Shown in pieces: positions 8,041 to 15,949 of a DNA stretch of 47,354 nucleotides; positions within the stretch are counted from its first letter, which is position 1, and every line of letters begins with the position of its first letter. The notes beneath the pieces are model-generated. The model worked only from the letters and a program-made list of their open reading frames with translations, had not been told where the DNA came from and ran no database searches. This stretch comes from Paraburkholderia elongata (GTDB lineage Bacteria > Pseudomonadota > Gammaproteobacteria > Burkholderiales > Burkholderiaceae). A program made the translations under genes and the position numbers. The stretch is from NCBI RefSeq assembly GCF_013177735.1, contig NZ_WOEZ01000100.1:1-47354 (forward strand). Direction: 5' to 3'.

Positions 8041-8361
8041 TCACACAGAAACCTTGATTTCGCTGATCAGAATCGTGCCGTTGCCACCGTCGGTGTAATT
8101 CGGGATGTCGGCAACCAACTGCTCCGAGGCCGGCTTGAAGACCTTGTAGAAGTCGTCCGCGCTATCGAACAGGAAGTGACCTGCGGCGACATACGGCGGC
8201 GGCGTTCCCGGCGGACCGGCGTTGATGCCGACGTCGACCGACCAGCCCTTCAGCGACGGCCCGAACAGCTTGGCCGCGAGCGGCATGTGTGTGACGCAGT
8301 AGTAGTCCACGTCGAAGTGGCCGTTTTCCCGGTACGGATAAAGGATGCTGACCTTGATCAT
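8041..8361 (-). CDS. EthD-domain protein
   Basis: A 106-residue protein of the EthD/dimeric alpha-beta barrel family. The opening MIKVSILYPYRENGHFDVDY and the YYCVTHMPLA segment match the beta-strand and the conserved Tyr/His helix of EthD. A second half, VAAGHFLFDSADDFYKVFKP, completes the ferredoxin-like fold. The family includes a protein needed for ETBE degradation, but most members have no known substrate. The ATG at 8361 is chosen because the family begins there. It lies downstream of the DUF2520 gene on the same strand with a 77-bp gap. Confidence 0.85.
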   Translation of the reverse strand: MIKVSILYPYRENGHFDVDYYCVTHMPLAAKLFGPSLKGWSVDVGINAGPPGTPPPYVAAGHFLFDSADDFYKVFKPASEQLVADIPNYTDGGNGTILISEIKVSV

Positions 8362-8438
8362 TGTGCGTTCTCGTCTGTTGGTCCCGAAGCGCGGCGCTGG
8401 CGGATTGCGCGCGGCGCCGGACGTCACATTATCACGCC

Positions 8439-9377
8439 TTACTTGACGCTTGCACCTGCTGCGGCCTGATTCAGCGACCGGTTGAGCGATTCTTCCACCA
8501 CCTCGGCAATCGCCTCGATCGCGGCGGGCGGTTTGGCGCGTCGTTCGGCCAGTCCGACCGCGCGCCGCGACAGCAAACCGTACAGCGCGGCATGGTCGCC
8601 ACCAAGGCCTTCCAGCAACGCCAACTGCTTCTCCACGACGCCCGTATCGCCACGCGATACGGGGCCGGCGAGCGCGTTGGGCAGGCCCTTGTCGCGGGCG
8701 GTTTCGATGGTGCCGGAGAGCATCGGCAGCAGCGCGCGCAGCGCATCGTCTTCGGCAAAGCCCAGCGTACGCCATAGTGCGACGCATTCAGCGAGGCTGC
8801 ACAGCGCGAAGCTGGCGGCGTAATGCGCGGCGGCGTGGTATAGCATGCGGCCGCCGGCTGGAATCGACAGCGGATGGCAGCGCAGGGCGACCGCCAGTGC
8901 CGTCAATGCGTCCTTGAGCGCGCCGTCGGCCTCGATCGTCACCGAGCAGCCGGCGATCCGGTCGATGTCTGCGAGATCGCCGCTAAAGAGGTACAGTGGG
9001 TGAAAGCCGCCGATCGAGGCGCCCTGGTCGCGCGCCGGGACCAGCAATTCGACCGGCGAGGCGCCGCTGCAATGCACGAGCGCTTTGCCGTGTGGGCCGC
9101 CTGCCGCATCCGCCGCGAACCGCAGTGTGTGCGCTGTCGTACCGATGCTGTCATCGGGAACGGCTAAAAAGACGATGTCGGCGGCGTCGACGACCTGTTG
9201 TGGATCGTTGAATGCCGCGCAATACTCGATTTGACTGGCGAGCCGGCTGGCCGAGGCTGCCGTGCGGCTCGCCACCGCCGTGACGGGATAGCCGGCGCGT
9301 GAAAAGCTTAGCGCGAGACAGCGCGCGAGCCGGCCCGCACCGATGAAACCGAGGCGCGGCAGAGTGGGCTGGGACAT
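8439..9377 (-). CDS. Rossmann-like/DUF2520 NADP-dependent oxidoreductase-like protein
   Basis: A 312-residue protein. The N-terminal Rossmann motif is LGFIGAGRLARCLALSFSRAGY, and the middle strand DIVFLAVPDDSIG is typical of short F420/NADP-binding and ketopantoate-reductase-like enzymes. The C-terminal DUF2520 part contains HCSGASPVELL, GGFHPLYLFSG and AGGRMLYHAAAHYAASFAL. Substrate and reaction are not known. Start ATG at 9377 (MSQPTLPRL) is preferred because the nucleotide-binding strand begins eight residues later. Upstream in-frame extension to 9452 adds nothing recognisable. Confidence 0.85.
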   Translation of the reverse strand: MSQPTLPRLGFIGAGRLARCLALSFSRAGYPVTAVASRTAASASRLASQIEYCAAFNDPQQVVDAADIVFLAVPDDSIGTTAHTLRFAADAAGGPHGKALVHCSGASPVELLVPARDQGASIGGFHPLYLFSGDLADIDRIAGCSVTIEADGALKDALTALAVALRCHPLSIPAGGRMLYHAAAHYAASFALCSLAECVALWRTLGFAEDDALRALLPMLSGTIETARDKGLPNALAGPVSRGDTGVVEKQLALLEGLGGDHAALYGLLSRRAVGLAERRAKPPAAIEAIAEVVEESLNRSLNQAAAGASVK

Positions 9378-9618
9378 GGTTGCCTGCTCCAGACGGATGC
9401 TTGATCGGGAAAGCAGAAGTATCGCGCATCCGTTCGGCGGTGGCGTGTCCAAGTGCCGGTATTCCTCTGATCAGTTCGCGCGCGATATGGCGCCTCCGGT
9501 CGGTCATCCGGCCACGCGCGCCCTGCAGGTCCGAAAACTGCTCACAATTTCTTCATGAGTCGGTTTGGCAGTCGCTGTTCTGGGTTTTTCGTCTCGCAGT
9601 CAGATCCGGGAGGTAACA

Positions 9619-9780
9619 ATGAATATTTTTTCTTACCGAAAGCACTTGCGGTTCTTGACGCATTCGCAGCGCCGTCGCTGGTGGGACCAGAAGAAGCGCT
9701 TGACGCCACGCGTGCGCATCAGCGGCGCGTACGTCCCGCCCAACGTCTCCAGAGAATTCGCCTATGTCAAGGTAGGCTGA
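9619..9780 (+). CDS. Small basic protein of unknown function
   Basis: A 53-residue ORF, unusually rich in Arg, Lys and aromatic residues (SQRRRWWDQKKRL). Support for its reality is good. It has a strong GGGAGG ribosome site at 9608-9613 with good spacing to the ATG, and an intrinsic terminator starts 25 bp after its stop. No domain is recognised. The basic character would allow nucleic-acid or ribosome contact, but that is inference. Confidence 0.65.
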   Translation: MNIFSYRKHLRFLTHSQRRRWWDQKKRLTPRVRISGAYVPPNVSREFAYVKVG

Positions 9781-9804
9781 AAATACCGTCTGCTCACGTG
9801 TAAG

Positions 9805-9836
9805 AAATGCCCGGTGCGATTGCGCCGGGCATTTTT
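9805..9836 (+). terminator. Intrinsic terminator after the 53-residue ORF
   Basis: Stem AAATGCCCGG/CCGGGCATTT with a short loop, followed by a run of T. It ends the transcript of the small gene at 9619. Confidence 0.85.
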
Positions 9837-9866
9837 CATTTGGGCCGTCAGGATTGAAGCTAATTT

Positions 9867-10103
9867 GTAATCAAAGATTACTGACGAATGAGTGTCTGAA
9901 GCCGCAAGACCCGCAGAGCAGTGGATTCGCACCCGCTCGATCGCTGGCAAACCCTTAGTTCTCGGTCCGTTACATCGCGTGTCCGGGTAGCGTCGCGCCG
10001 ATGCAAATTCCGACCTATCGCCGCCAATTGCAATTTGCAACAAATGCGAACATCTATGCGCGGGCTTTTTCGATACATTGATTTCGTAGCATGCAAAGCA
10101 TGC
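9867..10103 (+). promoter_or_regulatory. Two 6-AAA-6 palindromes in the leader of the Tyr-rich gene
   Basis: The 300-bp gap between the terminator at 9836 and the gene at 10144 has no ORF I trust. It holds two palindromes with the same layout: GTAATC-AAA-GATTAC (9867-9881) and GCATGC-AAA-GCATGC (10089-10103). The second sits about 40 bp before the start codon. They could be operator sites. No regulator is identified. Confidence 0.3.
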
Positions 10104-10143
10104 GAAGTCGGCGACCTTAGTGGGCCGCGCCAGGAGAACAAAA

Positions 10144-10440
10144 GTGAAAAAGATCGTTCCGTTTGTCGTTGCCGCCGCACTCGGCGTGGGGTTCGCGACT
10201 GCTGCAGAGGCGCACGTTTCCGTCGGTATCGGTATTGGCATTCCGATCGCGCCGGCGTACCCGGTTTACGCCGCGCCGCCGCCGGTCTACTACGCACCGC
10301 CGCCGGTCTATTACGCGCCGCCGCCGGTCTATTACGGAGCGCCAGTCGTGGTGGGTGGCTATTACGGTGGCTATGGCCGTCCTTATTATCACCATGGCTA
10401 CTACCGCGGCTACTACGGCCACGGCTACTATCGCCGCTAA
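10144..10440 (+). CDS. Secreted Pro/Tyr/Gly-rich repeat protein
   Basis: A 98-residue exported protein starting at a GTG (VKKIVPFVVAAALGVGF) with an AGGAG ribosome site at 10132-10136. A signal peptide ends near AEA-H. The mature part has tandem units of the type PPPVYYA (three to four copies, seen at DNA level as a 24-bp repeat around 10270-10335) and then a Gly/Tyr/His-rich tail (GGYYGGYGRPYYHHGYYRGYYGHGYY). Similar low-complexity small envelope proteins are common in Burkholderiales and have no assigned function. A related lipoprotein is at 26454-26627. Confidence 0.8.
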   Translation: MKKIVPFVVAAALGVGFATAAEAHVSVGIGIGIPIAPAYPVYAAPPPVYYAPPPVYYAPPPVYYGAPVVVGGYYGGYGRPYYHHGYYRGYYGHGYYRR

Positions 10441-10538
10441 TCGCAAGACGAGTACCGGATGTATTGACGGCGCCATACCAAAGCACGGACGAAGCTGGGA
10501 GAATGGCTGTTTCGCCACCGCTTTGGAGAGTTTCGCCG

Positions 10539-11504
10539 ATGCAAGCGCTTCCCGCCCCCACTTTCGACGACGTACTCGACGCCGCCGCGCGTCTTGAAGG
10601 CGTCGCCCACCGTACCCCCGTTCTAACCTCGAGCACGTTCAATGAGCGCACGGGCGCGTCGGTGTTCTTCAAGTGCGAAAATTTTCAGCGCATGGGCGCC
10701 TTCAAGTTTCGCGGCGCCTACAACGCGATTTCGCATTTCGACGCGGAGCAACGCAAAGCGGGCGTGCTGACGTACTCGTCGGGTAACCACGCGCAAGCAA
10801 TCGCGCTATCGGCGCGCCTTGCCGGGATTCACGCGACGATCATCATGCCGCACGACGCGCCCGCCGCCAAAGTAGCGGCGACCAAGGGTTATGGCGGCGA
10901 AGTGATCAGCTACGACCGCTACACCGAGAATCGCGAAGAGATCGGCCGGCGGCTCGCCGAAGAGCGTGGTATGACGCTGATTCCGCCATACGACCATCCG
11001 CACGTGATCGCGGGGCAGGGCACAGCGGTGAAGGAGTTGATCGAAGAAACCGGCCCGCTCGACATGCTGTTCGTTTGTCTCGGCGGCGGTGGGCTGATCG
11101 GCGGCAGCGCATTGTCGGCGGCGGCATTGAGCCCGGCGTGCGCCGTGATCGGCATCGAGCCCGAAGCGGGCAACGACGGCCAGCAATCGCTGGCACGCGG
11201 CGAGATCGTGCATATCGACGCACCGCGCACGATCGCTGATGGCGCTGCCTCCACGCATCTCGGCAACTACACGTTCGCGATTATTCAGAAGCTGGTCGCG
11301 CAGATCGAAACGGTTAGCGACGAGCAGTTGATCGAGACGATGCGCTTCTTTGCGCAGCGTATGAAGATCGTGGTCGAGCCGACGGGCTGCCTCGCAGCGG
11401 CCGCCGTGCTCAACGGCATCGTGCCGGTGAAGGGCAAGCGCGTGGGCGTGGTGGTCAGCGGCGGCAACGTTGATCTGGCGAAGCTGGCGCAGTATCTCGC
11501 CTGA
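10539..11504 (+). CDS. PLP-dependent threonine/serine dehydratase family (fold type II)
   Basis: A 321-residue enzyme of the threonine dehydratase / serine racemase / threo-3-hydroxyaspartate ammonia-lyase group. The PLP lysine is Lys56 in GAFKFRGA. The substrate-binding loop is SSGNHAQAIALSARLAG, and the phosphate-binding loop is CLGGGGLIGG. There is no C-terminal ACT-like regulatory domain, so this is the catabolic/short type rather than biosynthetic IlvA. The substrate cannot be fixed by eye. I chose the ATG at 10539, with a GGAGAG site 8 bp upstream; an in-frame ATG at 10503 is the alternative. A terminator follows. Confidence 0.9.
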   Translation: MQALPAPTFDDVLDAAARLEGVAHRTPVLTSSTFNERTGASVFFKCENFQRMGAFKFRGAYNAISHFDAEQRKAGVLTYSSGNHAQAIALSARLAGIHATIIMPHDAPAAKVAATKGYGGEVISYDRYTENREEIGRRLAEERGMTLIPPYDHPHVIAGQGTAVKELIEETGPLDMLFVCLGGGGLIGGSALSAAALSPACAVIGIEPEAGNDGQQSLARGEIVHIDAPRTIADGAASTHLGNYTFAIIQKLVAQIETVSDEQLIETMRFFAQRMKIVVEPTGCLAAAAVLNGIVPVKGKRVGVVVSGGNVDLAKLAQYLA

Positions 11505-11554
11505 TAGGCTTTACGGCTTTATGCCGCGCCGCGCACGTTGAAATTGAGGGAAGA

Positions 11555-11580
11555 CGGCTCGCCCTGGCGAGCCGTTTTTT
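11555..11580 (+). terminator. Intrinsic terminator after the dehydratase gene
   Basis: Stem CGGCTCGCC/GGCGAGCCG with a 2-nt loop-closing segment and six T. It abuts the stop codon of the convergent LysE gene. Confidence 0.9.
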
Positions 11581-12258
11581 CTAGCTCGCCACCTGTGCGG
11601 TCTGCACGATCAGATCGCGATATCCGTTCACGATCACGCTATACGAGAAGTACGCGAAAAGCAGCGCCGACAACACATGGCACGCGCGCAGCAAACCGGT
11701 GCCGGCGCGTTTGCGACCGTGGCTGCCGAGTCCGCAGATAAAGATCGTCCAGCACAAGCCACCCAGGAAGAAGCCGCCGAGGAATACCGGCGCAGTCGCC
11801 ACGCTGGTGGCGCCGGCTTTCGCAATCAACGCGCCGCCGACTGCGGCGAACCACAGAATCGCCGAAGGCGACGACATCGCCAGCAACACGCCGCGCAGGA
11901 AACCGCGCCACGGGGAATGATGCGGCGCGTTGGCATCCGCTTCTCCGGCAACTGCGGGTGCCGACGCCGGGAACAGCGCTTCACGCGCCATCTTCCACGT
12001 GAGAAACAGCAGGATCGCCGCGCCGCCGATCCACACTACCCAGCGCACCGATTCGAACTGCAGCAGCGCAGCCATTCCCGCGAGCGCGAGCGCCGCGTAA
12101 ACCATATCGCCGAAACAGGAACCCAGGCCCAACCAGAAGCCCGGTTTGAAGCCGTGCGACAGCGTCAGTGAAATCATCGCGACGTTGACGAGGCCGATAT
12201 CCAGACATAACGACAACGACAGAAAAAATCCATCCGACATCATTGAAAAGGCATGCAT
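11581..12258 (-). CDS. LysE-family transporter
   Basis: A 225-residue inner-membrane protein with about six hydrophobic helices. It has LysE/RhtB features: an N-terminal GLVNVAMISLTLSHGFKPGFWLGLGSCFGD segment, the Gly-rich WIGGAAILLFLTWKM helix, a hydrophilic loop (residues 100-120) and the SSPSAILWFAAVGG motif. LysE-family proteins export amino acids or related solutes. The substrate here is unknown. It is convergent with the dehydratase gene, and a palindrome lies upstream. Confidence 0.85.
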   Translation of the reverse strand: MHAFSMMSDGFFLSLSLCLDIGLVNVAMISLTLSHGFKPGFWLGLGSCFGDMVYAALALAGMAALLQFESVRWVVWIGGAAILLFLTWKMAREALFPASAPAVAGEADANAPHHSPWRGFLRGVLLAMSSPSAILWFAAVGGALIAKAGATSVATAPVFLGGFFLGGLCWTIFICGLGSHGRKRAGTGLLRACHVLSALLFAYFSYSVIVNGYRDLIVQTAQVAS

Positions 12259-12306
12259 CCGCGCAACTGCTCCATCAGTTTTGTTATTCAGACTTGTTCG
12301 AGCGCG

Positions 12307-12333
12307 AGCGATCCGGCGAGTGACTGGATCGCT
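12307..12333. repeat. 8-bp inverted repeat between ubiD and the LysE gene
   Basis: AGCGATCC (12307-12314) and GGATCGCT (12326-12333) form a perfect stem with an 11-nt loop. There is no T-run on either strand, so it may be a Rho-dependent stop, mRNA end structure or operator. Confidence 0.3.
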
Positions 12334-12384
12334 TCGGTGCCGACAGAATCCTAAAAATTCAATCGTGTGATTCGAGGCCTGTTT

Positions 12385-13953
12385 TTACAGCCCCAACTCA
12401 TTCCACAAGGTGTCGATGCGCTGTTTGACCGCGCCGTCCATCTCGATCGGGCGGCCCCATTCGCGATCGGTTTCGCCGGGCCATTTGTTGGTGGCGTCGA
12501 GTCCCATCTTCGATCCGAGACCCGCTACCGGCGAGGCGAAATCCAGATAGTCGATCGGCGTGCGATCGACCAGCACGGTGTCGCGCGCAGGATCGATACG
12601 CGTGGTGATCGCCCAGATCACTTCTTTCCAGTCACGGATATTCACGTCCTCGTCAACCACGACGATGAACTTCGTATACATGAATTGCCGCAGGAAGCTC
12701 CACACGCCGAACATCACGCGTTTGGCGTGGCCGGGGTAGCTCTTCTTCATCTGCACGATCGCCATCCGGTAGCTGCATCCTTCGGGCGGCAGATAGAAAT
12801 CGGTGATCTCGGTGAACTGCTTCTGCAACAGCGGCACAAACACTTCGTTGAGCGCGACGCCGAGCACGGCGGGCTCATCGGGCGGTTTGCCGGTGTAGGT
12901 GGAGTGATAGATCGCGTCGCGCCGCATCGTGATGCGCTCGACCGTGAAGACGGGAAACCACTCCTGCTCGTTGTAGTAGCCGGTGTGGTCGCCATAGGGG
13001 CCTTCCAGCGCGTGTTCGTAAGCGGCCGATGCGCCCTTCGCCGGACGGGGCGGCGCGCCTGCGGGGGCGGGCGAGGGCGCGCCTTCCTGCGGATAGATAA
13101 AGCCTTCCAGCACGATTTCGGCGCGTGCGGGCACCTGCAAGCCGTCGACGCCCGGCGTGATGCACTTCGCGAGTTCGGTGCGGCCGCCGCGCAGCAGCCC
13201 GGCGAACTGGTATTCGGAGAGCGTGTCGGGCACCGGCGTGACTGCACCGAGGATGGTCGCCGGATCGGCGCCCAGCACCACGGCCACGGGATACGGCTTG
13301 CCCGGATTCTGCAGCGCGAATTCGCGGAAATCGAGTGCGCCGCCGCGATGCGCGAGCCATCGCATGATCAGTTTGTTACGCCCGATCAGTTGCTGGCGAT
13401 AGATGCCTAAGTTTTGTCGGCTCTTATTCGGGCCTTTTGTGACAGTCAGGCCCCATGTGATCAGCGGTCCTGCATCGCCTGGCCAGCAGGTCTGAATCGG
13501 CAGCTTTCCGAGGTCGACGTCGTTGCCCTCCCAGACGATCTCCTGGCAGGGCGGCGCGCTTACCGTTTTGGGCGCCATGTCCCAAACCGCCTTCGCGAGT
13601 GAAAACAGTTTCCCCGCGTCCTTGAGCCCCTTCGGCGGCTCCGGTTCTTTCAATGCGGAGAGCAGGCGGCCGACGTCGCGCAACGACTCGAGCGCGGCTC
13701 CATCGCCAGCGCCCGCTTGCGCGTCGATCCCCATGCCGAGTGCAACGCGGCGCGGCGTGCCGAACAGGTTGCCAAGGACGGGGAACGCGTGCTGCTGCTG
13801 GCTCTCAAACAATATCGCCGGACCGCCGGCGCGCAGTACGCGGTCGCACAGTTCAGTCATTTCCAGGACGGGCGAGACGTTTTGCGAGATGCGGCGCAGT
13901 TCACCGATCGTTTCGAGACGGCCGACAAAATCGCGCAGGTCTTTGTATTTCAT
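12385..13953 (-). CDS. ubiD: UbiD-family decarboxylase (3-octaprenyl-4-hydroxybenzoate)
   Basis: A 522-residue prenylated-FMN-dependent decarboxylase that removes the carboxylate of 3-polyprenyl-4-hydroxybenzoate in ubiquinone synthesis. Length matches UbiD. It begins MKYKDLRDFVGRLE. Recognisable blocks are NLFGTPRRVALGMG, QTCWPGDAGPLITWGL, NLGIYRQQLIGRNKLIMRW, GADPATILGA and the ARAEIVLEGFI/GPYGDHTGYY part with the active-site acid region. The start ATG at 13953 fits the family; an upstream ATG at 13977 is less likely. The flavin prenyltransferase UbiX is not in the window. Confidence 0.95.
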   Translation of the reverse strand: MKYKDLRDFVGRLETIGELRRISQNVSPVLEMTELCDRVLRAGGPAILFESQQQHAFPVLGNLFGTPRRVALGMGIDAQAGAGDGAALESLRDVGRLLSALKEPEPPKGLKDAGKLFSLAKAVWDMAPKTVSAPPCQEIVWEGNDVDLGKLPIQTCWPGDAGPLITWGLTVTKGPNKSRQNLGIYRQQLIGRNKLIMRWLAHRGGALDFREFALQNPGKPYPVAVVLGADPATILGAVTPVPDTLSEYQFAGLLRGGRTELAKCITPGVDGLQVPARAEIVLEGFIYPQEGAPSPAPAGAPPRPAKGASAAYEHALEGPYGDHTGYYNEQEWFPVFTVERITMRRDAIYHSTYTGKPPDEPAVLGVALNEVFVPLLQKQFTEITDFYLPPEGCSYRMAIVQMKKSYPGHAKRVMFGVWSFLRQFMYTKFIVVVDEDVNIRDWKEVIWAITTRIDPARDTVLVDRTPIDYLDFASPVAGLGSKMGLDATNKWPGETDREWGRPIEMDGAVKQRIDTLWNELGL

Positions 13954-14183
13954 CTGGTGCGGTAGAGAGCCGCGCAAGCGGCAAAAAGGAAGGCGCCGCA
14001 GGGCTGCGCGGTGCCAAAACGATTGTCGATTTTACCTGTGTTGACACACGCACGTAATTTAGCCAAATCGCCTACTTCGGGAGGAGTAATTGAGATAGCT
14101 CAAAAGGCGCGCGCCGCGCGGTTTTGGACGGACTGAACACTGTTCATTATTACAATTAGTTATACATTTGCTTATTTATAGTG

Positions 14184-14212
14184 TTGACGATCTATAAAAC
14201 CCTGCATAGAAT
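14184..14212 (+). promoter_or_regulatory. Strong sigma-70-type promoter
   Basis: TTGACG (14184-14189), 17-bp spacer, TAGAAT (14207-14212), inside an AT-rich stretch (about 14140-14212) that stands out from the GC-rich surroundings. The predicted start site near 14219 lies about 340 nt before the next coding start at 14561. Confidence 0.75.
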
Positions 14213-14218
14213 CCGTCC

Positions 14219-14357
14219 ACATTGGTTGCAGGGCGTGAACCTTTTTACCACTGCCCCCGGTCCCTTTAGACGCAACGCGTCACCGTTTACCGACCCCCTG
14301 CACGGTATCTGACGGCCTTACTGCAGTCCTCGCCAGCGCCAACTGACGCTGGTTTTT
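14219..14357 (+). ncRNA. Candidate sRNA or terminator-attenuated leader
   Basis: Transcription from the promoter at 14184-14212 would meet a terminator-like hairpin, CCAGCG (14333-14338) / CGCTGG (14347-14352), followed by TTTTT. The result would be a short RNA of about 139 nt with no ORF. A second hairpin with a T-rich loop, GCATG/CATGC (14377-14395), follows, then about 165 nt to the ATG of the transglycosylase. Either this is a free small RNA or it is a leader that attenuates the downstream gene. I do not recognise a known riboswitch class. The rest of the 14358-14560 gap has no gene. Confidence 0.5.
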
Positions 14358-14560
14358 CGCGTGGGAGCCCCCGCCTGCATGTTTTTTTGGCATGCCGCGG
14401 ACATCTTTTCAAGATAGCTCCCCACAAACGGTATTTACCGTTTTCCCGACGTCGCTGCTGCCCTAACCAGACAGAGCGCGCGATGTCTTGACTCTGCGAA
14501 TGTGTGTTACCGCCTGTTCAAGTGGCGGAGTTCGCGGATCATGCAACATGGGAGATCTGA

Positions 14561-15745
14561 ATGAACGCCTGGTTATCGTGGCGTCCCGATGAGCGTATCG
14601 CGCAAGTTGTGCGTGGTGCGTTGCGTCGCGGGACGCGAATGAGTCATCACCTGTTCAGCATCGTCGGCGGAATCGCTGTCGTGCTGGCACTCGCGCTATG
14701 GCTGATGCCGGCTTGGCGCGGCACCCTGGCCGCCAAGCTGATGCCGGTCGTTTCCGCCGCTGTGCAAGCCGGTCCCGCTCGTCTGCTGCAGGGCCACCCG
14801 CTGCCGGCTTTCGGACCGCCTGGGGCGTCGCCCTCCGACGACTCGCTGTCCGCGAATTCGACCAGTAACGACGCCGCTAGCGGCGCGAACAACGGCAACA
14901 ACGGCGTCACCGCCACCAACACCCGCTACGACGGCGCCTTCGACGGCGCCGGCACGTCCGGTATGGGCGTGGCGGCGCCGAACGGCCTCGACCCGCGTAC
15001 CATGCACAGTGTCTCCGTGCTGGCGCGGCTGATTCCGGCGCAGCGTGTCTCGGCAGACGCACGCGACGATCGTGTGCTGGTCTCGACCCGCGAGCAGGAT
15101 CTGGTCGCGTCGTACTTGGCTCGGCGTTATCGCGTCGCTCAGGGACCCGTTAGCGAGCTCGTGAAGGCCGCGTTCGACACCGGCCGCGAAGTCGATCTCG
15201 ACCCGCTTCTCCTGCTGTCCGTGATGGCAATCGAATCGGGCTTCAACCCGTACGCCGAGAGCGGCGTGGGCGCGCAGGGCCTGATGCAGGTGATGTCCAA
15301 GGTTCACTCGGACAAATTCCAGTATTTCGGCGGGCAGAGCGCTGCGCTCGAACCGGTTGCAAACATCAAGGTGGGTGCGCTGGTGCTGAAGGATTGCATC
15401 GCACGCGGCGGTTCGCTGCCCGGCGGCCTGCGTCTCTATGTCGGCTCGACCTCGCCGGACGACGGCGGCTACGGCGCCAAGGTGATGGCCGAGCGTGGCC
15501 GTCTGCGCGATGTGGCGCGTGGCCGCAAGGTGCCGATCAATGCACCGCAGGCTCCGGTTCTGACGGCGTCGAACACGACTACGGCTCCTGCCGCATCGGC
15601 TAACGGCAAGCGCGTGCAGATGACGCTCGATGCCGGTCATCCGCTGAGCGCGGCAACGCCGGAAAAGACGCCGGTGTCCGAGCAGGACGACGCCAGTTCC
15701 AATGCTCCCAAGCATGTGGCATCGGCTTCGGAGTTGGGCGCCTGA
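14561..15745 (+). CDS. Membrane-anchored lytic transglycosylase (SLT domain)
   Basis: A 394-residue protein predicted to cleave peptidoglycan glycan strands in the periplasm. A single N-terminal membrane helix (about residues 30-48, HLFSIVGGIAVVLALALWLM) is followed by a Ser/Asn/Gly-rich linker to residue 145. The SLT domain (about 185-315) has the catalytic Glu in MAIESGFNPYA, the GLMQVM motif and the NIKVGALVLKD segment. The C-terminal 60 residues are Ala/Thr-rich and unstructured. The SLT domain lacks the usual long AxNxG tail but has LYVGSTSPDDGGYGAKV at that place. The ATG follows a GGGAGA ribosome site. It may be controlled by the long leader upstream. Confidence 0.9.
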   Translation: MNAWLSWRPDERIAQVVRGALRRGTRMSHHLFSIVGGIAVVLALALWLMPAWRGTLAAKLMPVVSAAVQAGPARLLQGHPLPAFGPPGASPSDDSLSANSTSNDAASGANNGNNGVTATNTRYDGAFDGAGTSGMGVAAPNGLDPRTMHSVSVLARLIPAQRVSADARDDRVLVSTREQDLVASYLARRYRVAQGPVSELVKAAFDTGREVDLDPLLLLSVMAIESGFNPYAESGVGAQGLMQVMSKVHSDKFQYFGGQSAALEPVANIKVGALVLKDCIARGGSLPGGLRLYVGSTSPDDGGYGAKVMAERGRLRDVARGRKVPINAPQAPVLTASNTTTAPAASANGKRVQMTLDAGHPLSAATPEKTPVSEQDDASSNAPKHVASASELGA

Positions 15746-15793
15746 GGTTGGCGTAGCAACTCAGTTCGCGTGGCATGAGAGCGGCCGGCGCAA

Positions 15794-15822
15794 AAAAAGG
15801 ACACCCTCGCGTGTCCTTTTTC
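15794..15822. terminator. Bidirectional terminator between transglycosylase and aminotransferase genes
   Basis: Stem AAAAAGGACAC/GTGTCCTTTTT with loop cctcgc, suited to both strands between two convergent genes. Confidence 0.85.
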
Positions 15823-15949
15823 CTTTTGGGGCTTGCACTTGTCACTTGTGGCCGCGTGCGCGGTCGTAAGGCGTGTGTCAGGCATGGCGGACGGTCTTGG
15901 CGGGCGCTTTTTGGGGCCTCACAAGCAGCAGCCGCTTATACCTGTCCGT

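Noticed and set aside
10501..10540. ATG at 10503 as dehydratase start
   Set aside because: The ribosome site is too close; the ATG at 10539 has better spacing and matches the usual family N terminus.
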